From Psoroptes ovis (Eukaryota > Arthropoda > Arachnida > Sarcoptiformes > Psoroptidae), in contig PQWQ01000011.1 of the NCBI GenBank assembly GCA_002943765.1, forward strand, positions 744,001-808,000: 64,000 nt of DNA, in the 5' to 3' direction. The notes under the pieces are model-generated. The model was not told the DNA's origin, searched no databases, and saw only the letters and a list, made by a program, of their open reading frames with translations. The number at the start of each line of letters is the position of its first letter. Within the stretch, counting starts at the first letter, position 1. Below, piece by piece: positions 1-10,700 of this stretch. The position numbers and the translations under genes are program-made.

Positions 1-1
1 G

Positions 2-2221
2 AAAACGACGAAGTCCAGCTTTGAAAAAGCAGGCTTTAAATTACACAAGATTTTGTCCAACAATGATAAAATTAATGAGTACTTCGCTGCTACAATCAAA
101 TCTACTAAAGTCCTGGGATTGTGGTGGAACCCAGTAGACGATATCATGAGCTTGAATATACCTACGAATTACTCAACGCCGACCACTAAGAAACAATTAT
201 TATCCTTCATCGGTCAATTCTACGATCCCTTGGGTTTATTAGATCCTTGGAAATTGAACCTACGATTCATATTTAGAAAAATATTGAAAAACGATTGGGA
301 AGACCCTTTATCAACTGAAATTATCGATGAAATAAATGCTCAAATAAGCGACGTATCTCTGATCAAAGAATGGAAGTGGTCTCGTGCATTGCCAACTACT
401 GATATTTCCCTCATAGGTTTCTCAGACGCTTCTCAAGTAGCTTATGGATATATTGTATTTACCAAACAAAATGATAAAATGTATTATCTCTTAGGAAAAT
501 CAAAGTTAGCGCCGAACATCAACCTAACTATTGTACAACTGGAGTTGATGGCACTATTAGAATTAGCACAAATGATTGAAAAATTAGTGAAAATCTATAC
601 GAACATCCCAGTAACGATATGCTCAGATTCCGAAATCAATCTACAACGTTTAAGATCATCACCGAACAAATTCGACCGTAATGTATCAACCAAAATGTTG
701 AAGTTATTGAGAATATTGAATAATATTTCAGCTGAGGTAAAACATATTGAAGGCAAACAAAATCCTGCGGACATGTATTCTAGATTAACAACGTTAAAAG
801 AATTGGATAAAAAACTTCCTATCGTGATAAATGTACCACCGACATTAAATGAGAATTACAATTACGAAATATTTGAAGTAGCATCATTAACGATCAACAA
901 TAAACCGTTGTCAAATATCGATATCAACGAATTGAATCAATGTACCTCTACTTATGAAATGATTGATCTTTTGAAATCAAAACATCCTGAAATAACCACA
1001 GTCAATGATTTATGGAAAAAATTGTATGAAGTAGTACAAAACGAGTATTATAACGACAGCGATCCAAATTTAGTACTAATCAACGATATCTATCATCTAG
1101 TAACGCGGAATAAAGACTATCATCCGATTTGGATTCCCAAGAAATCTACGCTAGCCTACATCATCGTAAAAGAAGAACATATCGCGAGAGCACATAGTGG
1201 AGTCTATGACTTAATCGCAGCCGTCCGTGAAAAATATTACATTCCCGGCTTAACCAAAGTGGCAAGGCGTATTGTCAGCCAATGTGAAGAATGCCAAATA
1301 GCCAGAAAGAAACCCATTAAACAACCCTATGGTGATCTTCCCACTTGTCGCACGGTATTCAACGTGTATGAAGCAGTGGCCGTCGACATGTTTGGTCCAT
1401 ACAAATTAATGAATGGTACAGCTTATTGGGGACTCGCTCTCACCTGTTTATCATCCCGTATGGTTAAGTTAGTTCCGGTCGCTTCGTTGTCAGCCGAGAT
1501 TACTATGATCGAATTACATAATTTATTCTGTAGCACTGGAATACCAGCCATAATTTATTCGGACAATGGAACTAATTTCGTTAAAGTTCACAGAACACTA
1601 CAAGAAAATTACAAGCAGCTTCATCAAAAGTTCAAAAAAGACTATAGCAAAATATTGTGGAGATTCTCGCCACCCGGGGCTCCGTGGTTTAATGGATCAA
1701 TCGAACGACTTATTCATATCATTAAAAGATGCTTGTTAGCGTATAATAAGTCCTTCAAGAGCATGTCGGAAGTAAAAATAGCATTCGCTACAGCCGAGTC
1801 GATCGTAAACAGCCGACCCCTATTGAAAGAAGAAGATCGATGGATCAGTCCGTTCGAGTTGGTATTCGGACGCACGCTAGATCATCGTAATCGATTATCT
1901 CACGACTTTGAAATATCGACTCCCCGAAGATTACGAAATCAACTCAGATCGACCAGAGAGAGGTTTGTACGTTTGTGGAAATCGCAGTATCTGTGGTACT
2001 TATCAAAATCGAATCCCGTAAAAGCGACAGAACTAAAAATTGGTCAAGAGGTAATGCTGCCAACACCAATGAAGCATCGACAAGAATGGCCTATCGGTAA
2101 AATCATCAAAGTACATCCAGGTAAAGACAATATTATCCGAGTAGTAACGGTAGAGATAGATGGTCGAGAATACATCAAGCCAGTCAACGGATTAGTGAAT
2201 CTATCGCGGGGGGAGAATTGA
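2..2221 (+). CDS. pol: BEL/Pao pol polyprotein, C-terminal part (partial at 5' end)
   Basis: The frame is open to the left edge. The residues before position 53 (an AGFKLHK-type stretch) continue a BEL/Pao reverse transcriptase, so the true start is outside the window. Counting from position 53, RNase H runs over about residues 115-245 with the acidic set D (FSDAS), E (QLELMALLE), D (CSDSEI) and D (NPADMYSR). Next is the integrase zinc finger with H-H-C-C (EEHIARAHSG, then CEEC, about 370-415). The integrase core has D (AVDMFGPY), D (SDNGTNF) and E (NGSIERL), about 440-585. The end is the DUF5641-type domain with a GQEVMLP strand. All catalytic residues seen are present and there is no internal stop, so the copy may be young. 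The frame stops with TGA at 2219-2221. Confidence 0.9.
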   Translation, partial: KTTKSSFEKAGFKLHKILSNNDKINEYFAATIKSTKVLGLWWNPVDDIMSLNIPTNYSTPTTKKQLLSFIGQFYDPLGLLDPWKLNLRFIFRKILKNDWEDPLSTEIIDEINAQISDVSLIKEWKWSRALPTTDISLIGFSDASQVAYGYIVFTKQNDKMYYLLGKSKLAPNINLTIVQLELMALLELAQMIEKLVKIYTNIPVTICSDSEINLQRLRSSPNKFDRNVSTKMLKLLRILNNISAEVKHIEGKQNPADMYSRLTTLKELDKKLPIVINVPPTLNENYNYEIFEVASLTINNKPLSNIDINELNQCTSTYEMIDLLKSKHPEITTVNDLWKKLYEVVQNEYYNDSDPNLVLINDIYHLVTRNKDYHPIWIPKKSTLAYIIVKEEHIARAHSGVYDLIAAVREKYYIPGLTKVARRIVSQCEECQIARKKPIKQPYGDLPTCRTVFNVYEAVAVDMFGPYKLMNGTAYWGLALTCLSSRMVKLVPVASLSAEITMIELHNLFCSTGIPAIIYSDNGTNFVKVHRTLQENYKQLHQKFKKDYSKILWRFSPPGAPWFNGSIERLIHIIKRCLLAYNKSFKSMSEVKIAFATAESIVNSRPLLKEEDRWISPFELVFGRTLDHRNRLSHDFEISTPRRLRNQLRSTRERFVRLWKSQYLWYLSKSNPVKATELKIGQEVMLPTPMKHRQEWPIGKIIKVHPGKDNIIRVVTVEIDGREYIKPVNGLVNLSRGEN
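2208..2217 (+). other. Putative polypurine tract of the BEL element
   Basis: A run of six G followed by AGAA lies directly before TGACATG. In LTR elements the plus-strand primer sits just upstream of the 3' LTR, and LTRs start with TG. Here the tract overlaps the last codons of pol. The position fits, but no second LTR is available to prove it. Confidence 0.45.
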
Positions 2222-4418
2222 CATGAAACGTAAAAGAAGAATATCCCCAGAATTTCGTTGTATTACTTTGATAAAAAAATTTGATAATCTTTTCTTATTT
2301 TTTTTATGGATTTTGATAAGATATGATAACATTTATTTTTGCTTCTTATCACACACACACATATCGATAACACAACACAGAACACACATTTGACACACAC
2401 CAACACTCACGTACACACATAAAACACAAACATATAAATACACCATTCTCTGTGACCAAAAAGACACATATGTTGTTTTTCGAAAAGGTTACGGAGAACT
2501 TCATTTTAAAATAAATTTTTTCCCTTTCTTCAACGTTTTTATAAATTTGTTTACTTTCTTGATATCTTTCGCATTTCATCGCATAATTTATCGTATCCAA
2601 CGTCGCGATAGGTATCATAGAAATTCATCGCAGCACAAAGAAGAAAAGCCATGATTTAGCCAAAATGAACGGGATGAAATCAAAATGAAATGAAAAAATT
2701 TCAAATGATTGATGTCGAACTGGAATAAACACTGTTATTATTATTATTTTTGAATGGAAACATATCTAAATAAAATGTCATACCAATATAATAATAATCA
2801 TGATTAGGATGATGAATTGTCAGCCAAATCGTATAACAACAATGATAATATAATCATATAAAGATGGACATTAAAATGATTTTTTTTTGAAAAAACAAGC
2901 ATTTCATATGGTCATAATTTGTTCCACAATTATTATTAAGAAATGTTGGCTGCCCCGCAATTATTCATTCATTATTCATTTTCAAAATCATACCATTGTC
3001 CGATTGAATGTATTTTCTTCACATTTATTTTAATTGCATTCAATCTTGAAACTGATTCAAAACAAACAAAAGTCAAATTCCAATGAGCAGCATCAATGGC
3101 TCGATTGAGCTTGAGGTTATCTTTCTTTGTTAGAAATTCTGAAAAACGGATTCTGGAACAAAAGACTGACCATTATGGTCTATCTTTTAGTCCATCATCA
3201 TCATCATCATCATCGTAGGCTTCAACAATGATAACGATAATGATAATGATTGAAATACTGATAATCTTTGATAAATTCTTTTCGAAGAAAATCGAAGGAA
3301 AAATTCTCCTCAAAAATATAAAAATGATAAGAAATCAATTTTTTGCTCTTTTTTCGACTGCAAACATTTAAAATTTATCTCAAAAATGAATGAAATGAAT
3401 ACATAATTTGGCATTTATTCATCGCTATTCATGAGGATGTTGGCCTCTGTTCTTTCTGGTCCAAAAAATGTGTATTAAAATGACCAAATAGGACCAAAGA
3501 AAGAACGGAGAAAAATGAAATCATTTATATGTCATTTTCTGGTCATTTTTATTTTGAAAACAAAAAAATACAATATTACACATTCGTTCTCTTTTCATTC
3601 AAATTCAACTATATCATTTATATGTATTATATTAGGTTGTCCGAAAAGTTTTTGCCCATTCACAATTATTCTCTACGATATAACCGACAAAAACTTTTCG
3701 GACAACCTAATATATCATATTTAAATGATTGGAAATTATATTTTCTTCCTATTTTTGTCATTATTATCATTGCTATCATCGTCGCTGATGGATTTTACAC
3801 ACACACACACAAACACACAGGAAATTCTATTGATACACAAAGCACATACACAATGAGATAATGATAATAATAATATGGAATATTCTTGCTTTTCAACTTT
3901 TATTCTTCGTTTTCTCTCTCTTCCACACATACATTTGTATGAATATATTTTTTTAATATTTATTTATTTTTATCAAAAAAACAACAAGAATTTCGCTCAT
4001 TTTCCTATTTTTTTTGTCATAATGTCAAAATCATGTCGTACATCAAAGATATGTATGTGTACCATTATGATTATTATTATTATTGAAACTAAACAATGAT
4101 AATAATTGTTATTGTGTTATATGAATGAAATGAATTTGTTTTTTTTTTGTTCTAATTCCGTTTCATTTCATCATCATCATCATCATTTTGTCTATTAAAA
4201 TATAACCATAAATAAATACACACACACACTCAGAGAGAAAATGTAAATATTCCATTGGATTTTCATGGAATTTCATTGCGTTCATTTCTGTTTTTGTTGC
4301 AGATACATATTAGCGATAAAATAATGATAACGACCAAAAACAAAATAGTATATGAATCATATATGTTTATGACAATTAAATAGAAAAAGACAAAAAATGA
4401 ATAAATGTATCAACTTAC
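2222..4418. other. Non-coding stretch between BEL pol and Dscam exon for Ig3
   Basis: About 2.2 kb without a convincing exon. It holds CA-rich runs (about 2350-2420, 3796-3822, 4219-4232), CAT runs (about 3193-3215, 4171-4187) and the 79-bp mariner-type MITE. If the Dscam gene continues leftwards this is intron, with the BEL element inserted in it. Confidence 0.5.
3632..3710. mobile_element. 79-bp mariner-type MITE
   Basis: Perfect 23-bp inverted repeats form the two ends. The left begins TTAGGTTGTCCG at 3632 and the right is its exact complement ending at 3710. A TA dinucleotide flanks each side (3630-3631 and 3711-3712), the target duplication typical of Tc1/mariner. The TTAGGTTGTCC terminal sequence is of mariner type. 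The 33-bp centre has no coding capacity, so movement would need a transposase encoded elsewhere. Confidence 0.85.
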
Positions 4419-4790
4419 ATCGAACAATTAATTGTGTTTCGAATAATTCTGAACCAAGACTATTGTTAACAATACAACGATATAGGCCGGCATCGTTTTG
4501 ATTAATTTTTTCAATTATTATTGAATTTGCTAGAATACGTATTCGTGGTATAAGATAATTGTTTGACATTAAACCACTCAATGTTGAAGACGATGCTGCT
4601 GCTGCTGCTGATTCAGATGCTGTTGCTGCCGTTATAATATGATCGGATATTAATTCAGAATTTTTATACCACGTGTATGTTGGTTCTGGATAGCTTTGAG
4701 CTAAACAAATAATTTCAGCTGATGAACCTTCTTCCGCAATTATCACACGATTTGTGTCAATTATTCTGGGTGGTTGACTTGAAATTAATT
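4419..4790 (-). CDS. Dscam: Dscam exon encoding Ig3
   Basis: The exon is bounded by TTTAG at 4791-4795 and the donor GTAAGT at 4418-4413, both phase 1, and has 124 codons. It encodes one whole Ig domain. The B-strand cysteine is in AEIICLA, the tryptophan in YTWYKN, and the F-strand motif is DAGLYRC. An Ala/Ser-rich run (AAAAASSS) is inserted between the C and E strands, making the domain longer than usual. In insects the first half of this domain comes from the alternative exon 6 array; here the domain is one exon. The phase-1 donor leads to the next, unseen exon. Confidence 0.85.
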
Positions 4791-7700
4791 CTAAATATAT
4801 TAACAATAGAATGAAAAAGAGAGACAAAAGACAAAAGAGAAATTTTTTTCGTTTTGTTTGAATTGAAAATTTGAAATGAAAATCAATCAACCATTAGTAA
4901 ATAATAATGATAATAGAATAGATTTAATGCCGGAAACATAGTAACAATTATTATTATTATTATTATTTTATTGAATGATAATAGCAACATGAAGAAAAAA
5001 AAATCATTAAAACAATCATTAAATGTTTTATGAAACATACCGGAAACAAATAAACGTCCAGAATTGGAGCTTAAAAATTTTTCATTTGTCAAACGATGTT
5101 TAACTTGACAACGAAAACTTTTCATTGCATCGGCCGGTTCAACTTTGTTGATTAATAGTTCACCATTTTTCAATATACGATATTTATCTATTCGATCGGA
5201 AAAAAATGAATGGATTCGCTGATTATAATGCGGATATTTTTTTAAAAATAAATAGAAATAAGAATACCTGAATGATGACGATACATCGATGAAGATGATG
5301 ATGATGAAGAAGAAGAAGATGATGATGATGATAATGTAGCAAAGGCATCAATATTATCGGGTAAAATATAATTGGATAAACCTTCGACCCAGCCAACAAT
5401 ATCGAGTAAATCACGCATAAATGTTGGTATATGACAACGTAACAAAGCTGAATTGCCTACGGTTACAAATTCATCGTATACTTCGATAATGAATCTTTGT
5501 TCAACCACTGATATATATATTATATGGATGAATAACATTAATAATAATAATGATGATTATTATCATTTGATTTTGCAAAATGAATGAATTGACAAACAAG
5601 AAGAAGAATAGTGACAGGATAGATAGAGAAATTGCGAAAATGAGAATGAAAATGATAAAGATCAATTAATATTTTGTAAAAACGAAATATATCATGGAAT
5701 TAATATTGAAATAATAATAATAATAATAAATGTCTGACTCCGTATAAAAATAAATATAAAAATCAAATAAAAGTACAGAAAAAAAAATAAATGATATTTC
5801 ATTTTTATATAAAAAAAAATAATGATAATCGAAATGAATGATAATAATGGAACGGTAATGTTTCATAAATATTATCATCATTATTATTTTTCAATATTTT
5901 CAATATTGATCATATTGAAAATATATATAGACATTGAACGGGAAATTGACATTTTCCGATTTTCGATTTGCAATTTATATTCTGTATTTTAATATGGAGA
6001 AAAAATTATTGGAAAAATTGGAAAAAAATGAAACGAATTACTGATCATGTCATTTGATTTTAGATAATGTTCAAACGATAATAATTTCATTGAAAAATAA
6101 TGATTGTAATAATTATTATTATCATTATTATTCAATAATAATTGTTAATGATAACAATCAAAAAAAAATAATGATCGAATCAGATCAAATCAGATCAAAT
6201 GATGATAATTTTCAGTCAATAAACTTGGAGAAATTATGATGAATTTCAAATTCAAACGATAGCATGATGACCCAAATGTGGATTTTTTACTTGGAAATTC
6301 ATTTGATTCATTCCATTTCATCCCTTGCTGATCATGTATGATTAACCTTGATTGCTCACATTGTTCAAACGAGAAAAATTTCATTCATTCATTCTGAACC
6401 ATTTAACATCATTTAAATTTCATTTTTTTTTCTCGAAAAAATGAAAATGAAAAATCTTTTTTCCATTCATTAAGTCAACTCCGAATTTCACATTTAAAAT
6501 TTTGATTTTAAAAAAAATATTTCAACAAGCAATTTGTTGTAAAATTGTAAAGCAAAAATGAAAAAAAAATCATAAATTAATTATCCATTCAATGGATTTG
6601 CTTTTGAAAAAGTTTTTTTCAAGTTTTTTTCATTTCGTTGTTGTTGGTGTTGTTGTATGTTGCCATTGTTTCGAGGGTAATATAATTTCTTTTGGCTAAA
6701 TTTTTCATTTTACTTTTGTTTTTTTTAGGGTTTTACACTCATCCATTCATTCATTGCAGCCATTTCCATTAATTTTTTTCGTATTTTTCTCGCTATCTTG
6801 GTGAACATTGGATAATTTAATTCATTTTTTTTCTCTTTTCAAAGAAAGTAAATATAAAATAAATTAAAAATTAACATCTTTTCAAGCAAAAAACATGGAT
6901 AAAATGGAAAAACATGAAATAAATTCACATTTTACCCAAAGAAACATTCATAAACACAAACACACACATGGAAATTTTGGAGAAAAAAAAACCATTTTTT
7001 CCATTTTTTTAAAATTTCAAAATTTTTTTCATTCAAAAGCTAATTCAGTGCTTTTGCACAGTTTTTTCTGGGATTATTATTTTTACCCAAAGTTGTCGTC
7101 ATTCAGCAGTTTTTTTTTATTCTGGGGGGTTTGTGATAATAAATTTTCATCGCTTTTCATGTGATGAACAGAAGCAAAGGCAAAATTTTTCAAAATTAGT
7201 CTTGGATTCAAATTGTTGAAACAACAACAACAACAACATTAGCAACGAGTGAACGAAAAAAAGTTTCACTCGGATTTTACTTTGGTTTATTTTGGATTCA
7301 TTCATTCATTTTTTTTGGTTGTTTTGTTTTATTTTTCCCATTCATCTGAATTAATAATACAAAAAACAATGCAAACAAGTTTTGAAACTGAACAAAAATA
7401 AAAGATAAATAAATAAATTTAAAAACGATTCATTTTTACAGGAATATTTTTTTTTTTTTTTTTTGCTGAAATTTATGTTTTATGAATAAGGTTTGAACAA
7501 ACAACAAAAAACAGAGAAAAAAAATGTTAACTTTTTTTTGTGATTTAACAAATTTTGAAATTTTTCAAAATGAAAAAAGTGAAAATAAAATATGTAAAAC
7601 ATTTATTCATGGCAGAAAAAGAGAAAATACGAAAAAATTCACCAATGAAATCACCGAATCATAGAATTTCATCGCAAAAATTGGACAAAATGAAATGAAA

Positions 7701-10700
7701 TTTCAAATAAATTCTGAATGAAATGCCTACAACACGATGGACTGCTTGAATGGATGTCCTGTGCCATCATTTTCTATTAATGTTTTGAATGAAATTTTTA
7801 ATTTAAATTAATTTGTTAGAAAAAATATGTGAAATTACTGAATGAATGGAAAAATGACGCATTTTTCATCTGAATTTTTCTGTTTTTGCTTTGTTTTTTT
7901 GATTAAAACAAAGAAATTATCATAATTTTTATTTTATTTTATTTTGCCTTGGTAATTTTCATTCATTTATTGTTGACATTTGAATGAAATTTTTTTCATT
8001 TCTTTTCATTCATTCATTTTTTTTCAATTTCAAATCAAAAATAATTTGATTTACTGCCAGCAAGCAAATGAAAGCAAATGAATGAATTTTGGAATGAATT
8101 CTTGAATGAATGCTGTAAATAATGATAAAAGTTTATGATATCATTCAGCTTTGGACTGCATGAAGCATTCATGTAATTTTTGTTTTTTTCTTGTTTTATA
8201 AATTCAATTTTATCTACATTTTGAATGAATTTTTACGAAAGAAAATGTATGTTTTGTCTATGAATGTTTGACCAAAAAAACATTATGTTTTGGTGTATGA
8301 ATTTAATTTTATTTTCGAAAAAAAAACACAAATATAATAATCATATAAATCAATGTTAAGCCATAGATAAAAATTGGATAAAATTTGGTTTCTTCAAAGT
8401 CAAACGACCAAGAAATTTGGTTTTTTGTTTCAAAACAAAAATATCCATGTTTTTTTCGTTATCATTTATGTATAAGCTTCGTTTTTTTTCACATATTACA
8501 CATTTGATACATTGATCTCTAGGGACATGTGGATGCTGTTGTTTATTTGAATATGGCATGGGTTTTGCCATATTCAAACATATAGAAATGCTTGATAATG
8601 ATTACAGATGAAGCAGCATCAGCAGCAGCAGCAGCAGCAGCAAAAATAACATATTTTTCAGTATAAAAGTCAAGAAGAAATCAAATTCAAAAACATGGAA
8701 TATGTTTGTTGGGTTTTGGGTAATCGGTCTTTGAGTAAATGAACAACAGCAGAAGCAGATTTTCATTGAATTATATATATAAATTCATATGAAGATGATG
8801 TATATGAAGATTTATTATAATCATGAAATTGAACAACCAACGAAAAAAAAACAAATCAAATAAGTGAAAGCAATTCATAATTAAAGTAAAAAGCAAATAA
8901 TTCAAAATAATTGAACGAATCATATATGAACACACAATAATCAACATTATTATTAGTATTATTCTAGCTAGAAAATTCTTGTATGATAAACGAATATTAT
9001 TTTCAAACACAAATAAAACGATATACATTCATTTAATGTCTTAAGATTGTGTATTTTTACCCGAAAAAAAAACAATTGTGACAAACAATAAGACTAAACG
9101 ATAATCAAACTTGAAAAATTTGCGAAATTCAATGGAAACCAATAGGAAATGCTATGAAATTTTTGTAAATCTTCGCTAATGATGATAACAAACAACAACA
9201 ACAATAATAACAAGATGTTTTTTTGATCTTAGCCGATAGCTAAGTTCAGTAGAAATCTTATGTATTGGATGTTTGTTAATTTTTGTTTTTTGTTTTTATC
9301 CATTCATTCATTCATTCATTTGTTTGCATTAATTTGAATCCATTAATTTTCAAATACTGCTCATATGAGAATGTATTCAAAAATACATTTTACTTTGATT
9401 TTTTTTTTTGTTTAGCTTTCTTAAACATTATTCTTAATGAATGAATATACAGTATTGTTCACTTTATGTGAGTGTGTTTAGCTTAATTTCGATTTTAAGG
9501 TTTGTTGTTTCATCTTAAGAATATTTTCTTGAATCATTTAAGATGAAAATTCACAAAATTATAATAATAACAACGACAATAATAATTATTTGTATAATTT
9601 GCATTGAATATAATCATTTGATAATCATTATTATTTTGAATAAAATGAATAAGAATTTCTACGAAAATTGTTTATGATTGCTGCGTGTGTGTGTGTGAAG
9701 AAAAAAAAATGGAAAAGAATTTCAAACAATTTCAACAAGGCATTATCATTATCATTATTTATATAAAAAAACAAAATGCGAATGCAAAATAAAAAACAAA
9801 CAAATATTATTTAAATTGAATTAAAAATTTACATAGTAATTAATATCAATAATGATTGTTTTTTAATGTTTCGGGTGTCGTTTTTCTATTGTTTTATTTT
9901 ATTTATTTTTTGCACAAATTTTTCGGAAAAATTGCACCGAAAAAATGCACAAATCTAATGCTTTCAATTCATAATATGATTGAAAGCATATTTTAATTGA
10001 AGAAGAACGACAAAGATAACGAAAATTGAATTAAAAACGATGCAATTCAATAGATTATGCAGCAAGAATTTCAAATTTTGTCAGCATTATTTTTTTTAAA
10101 TGGCAGAGAAAAAAAATTAATTAAAATTGATTAATGTTGTTGACAACAATTAAAAAACTAATCATTCGAAATAATTGATGCATTCATTTATTCATTCTCG
10201 CGCGCAAAGGAAAAAATGTAATTTGAACTAGCGAAAAACAAACAAATATTCACGACAATCAATTTCGCAATCTTTGAATCACTAATTTCGATGAAATTTC
10301 ATCATATTTTGGCGGAAAAATGCAAAATTTTCGCTTTATTTTCCCGAATCGGAAACTTGGAAATGATTAAAAAAAGTTATGAATACGCAAATATGAATTC
10401 ATTGACCATTGTTTCGCATTAATTTTCACTATTTAATTTAATGAAATGAATAATTTTCGTTTTATCCATTCAATTTGATGAACATATTAATTGATTGTGA
10501 CATACAATTCATATATTTTTATTATTTTTTCCTTCGAATAAACATAAAAATTCATCGCTGAAATTCATTGTCCATATTTTGGTATTTTTTGATTTTATTC
10601 CGAATTTTTTCTCTTTTCGATAGTTGAAAATAATGAAAATGATGAAAAAAAGTTTCATTTGATTATTGTGCAAACACTTGCGAGTTGTATGTCTATCTAT

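Larger units (their letters stand above)
1..2221 (+). mobile_element. BEL/Pao LTR retrotransposon, 3' internal part (partial)
   Basis: The left 2.2 kb is the 3' half of a BEL/Pao element. It encodes the end of reverse transcriptase, RNase H, a zinc-finger integrase and the C-terminal domain of this superfamily. A purine run (2208-2217) overlaps the last codons and looks like the polypurine tract, after which the 3' LTR should begin (TGACATG at 2219). No LTR end can be fixed because the 5' LTR lies outside the window. The stretch after about 2280 looks like ordinary AT-rich host DNA with CA repeats. The element is on the opposite strand to the Dscam gene, and probably sits in one of its introns if that gene continues to the left. 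Confidence 0.85.

Noticed and set aside
24..35. Match to the core of a cloning attB1 site (AAAAAGCAGGCT).
   Set aside because: It lies in frame in the BEL reverse transcriptase (KAGFK context), with no vector sequence around it; a 12-base coincidence.
2349..2618. 89-codon minus-strand open frame.
   Set aside because: Much of it is a CA-repeat translation (Cys/Val-rich) and no domain is seen.
5189..5221. Alternative CAG acceptor (5221-5219) for the second Ig2 exon.
   Set aside because: Joining it to the preceding phase-1 exon gives a stop codon; the acceptor before 5187 keeps the frame and the Dscam text.
8356..8577. 73-codon minus-strand frame with CVIC.
   Set aside because: A single CxxC is not enough, and the frame is partly made of the hairpin at 8546-8578.
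9223..9234. TTGATCTTAGCC, the complement of a U2 snRNA segment.
   Set aside because: Only 12 bases match and the flanks do not follow U2; no snRNA structure.
9228..9244. Short hairpin CTTAG...CTAAG.
   Set aside because: A 5-bp stem is expected often by chance.
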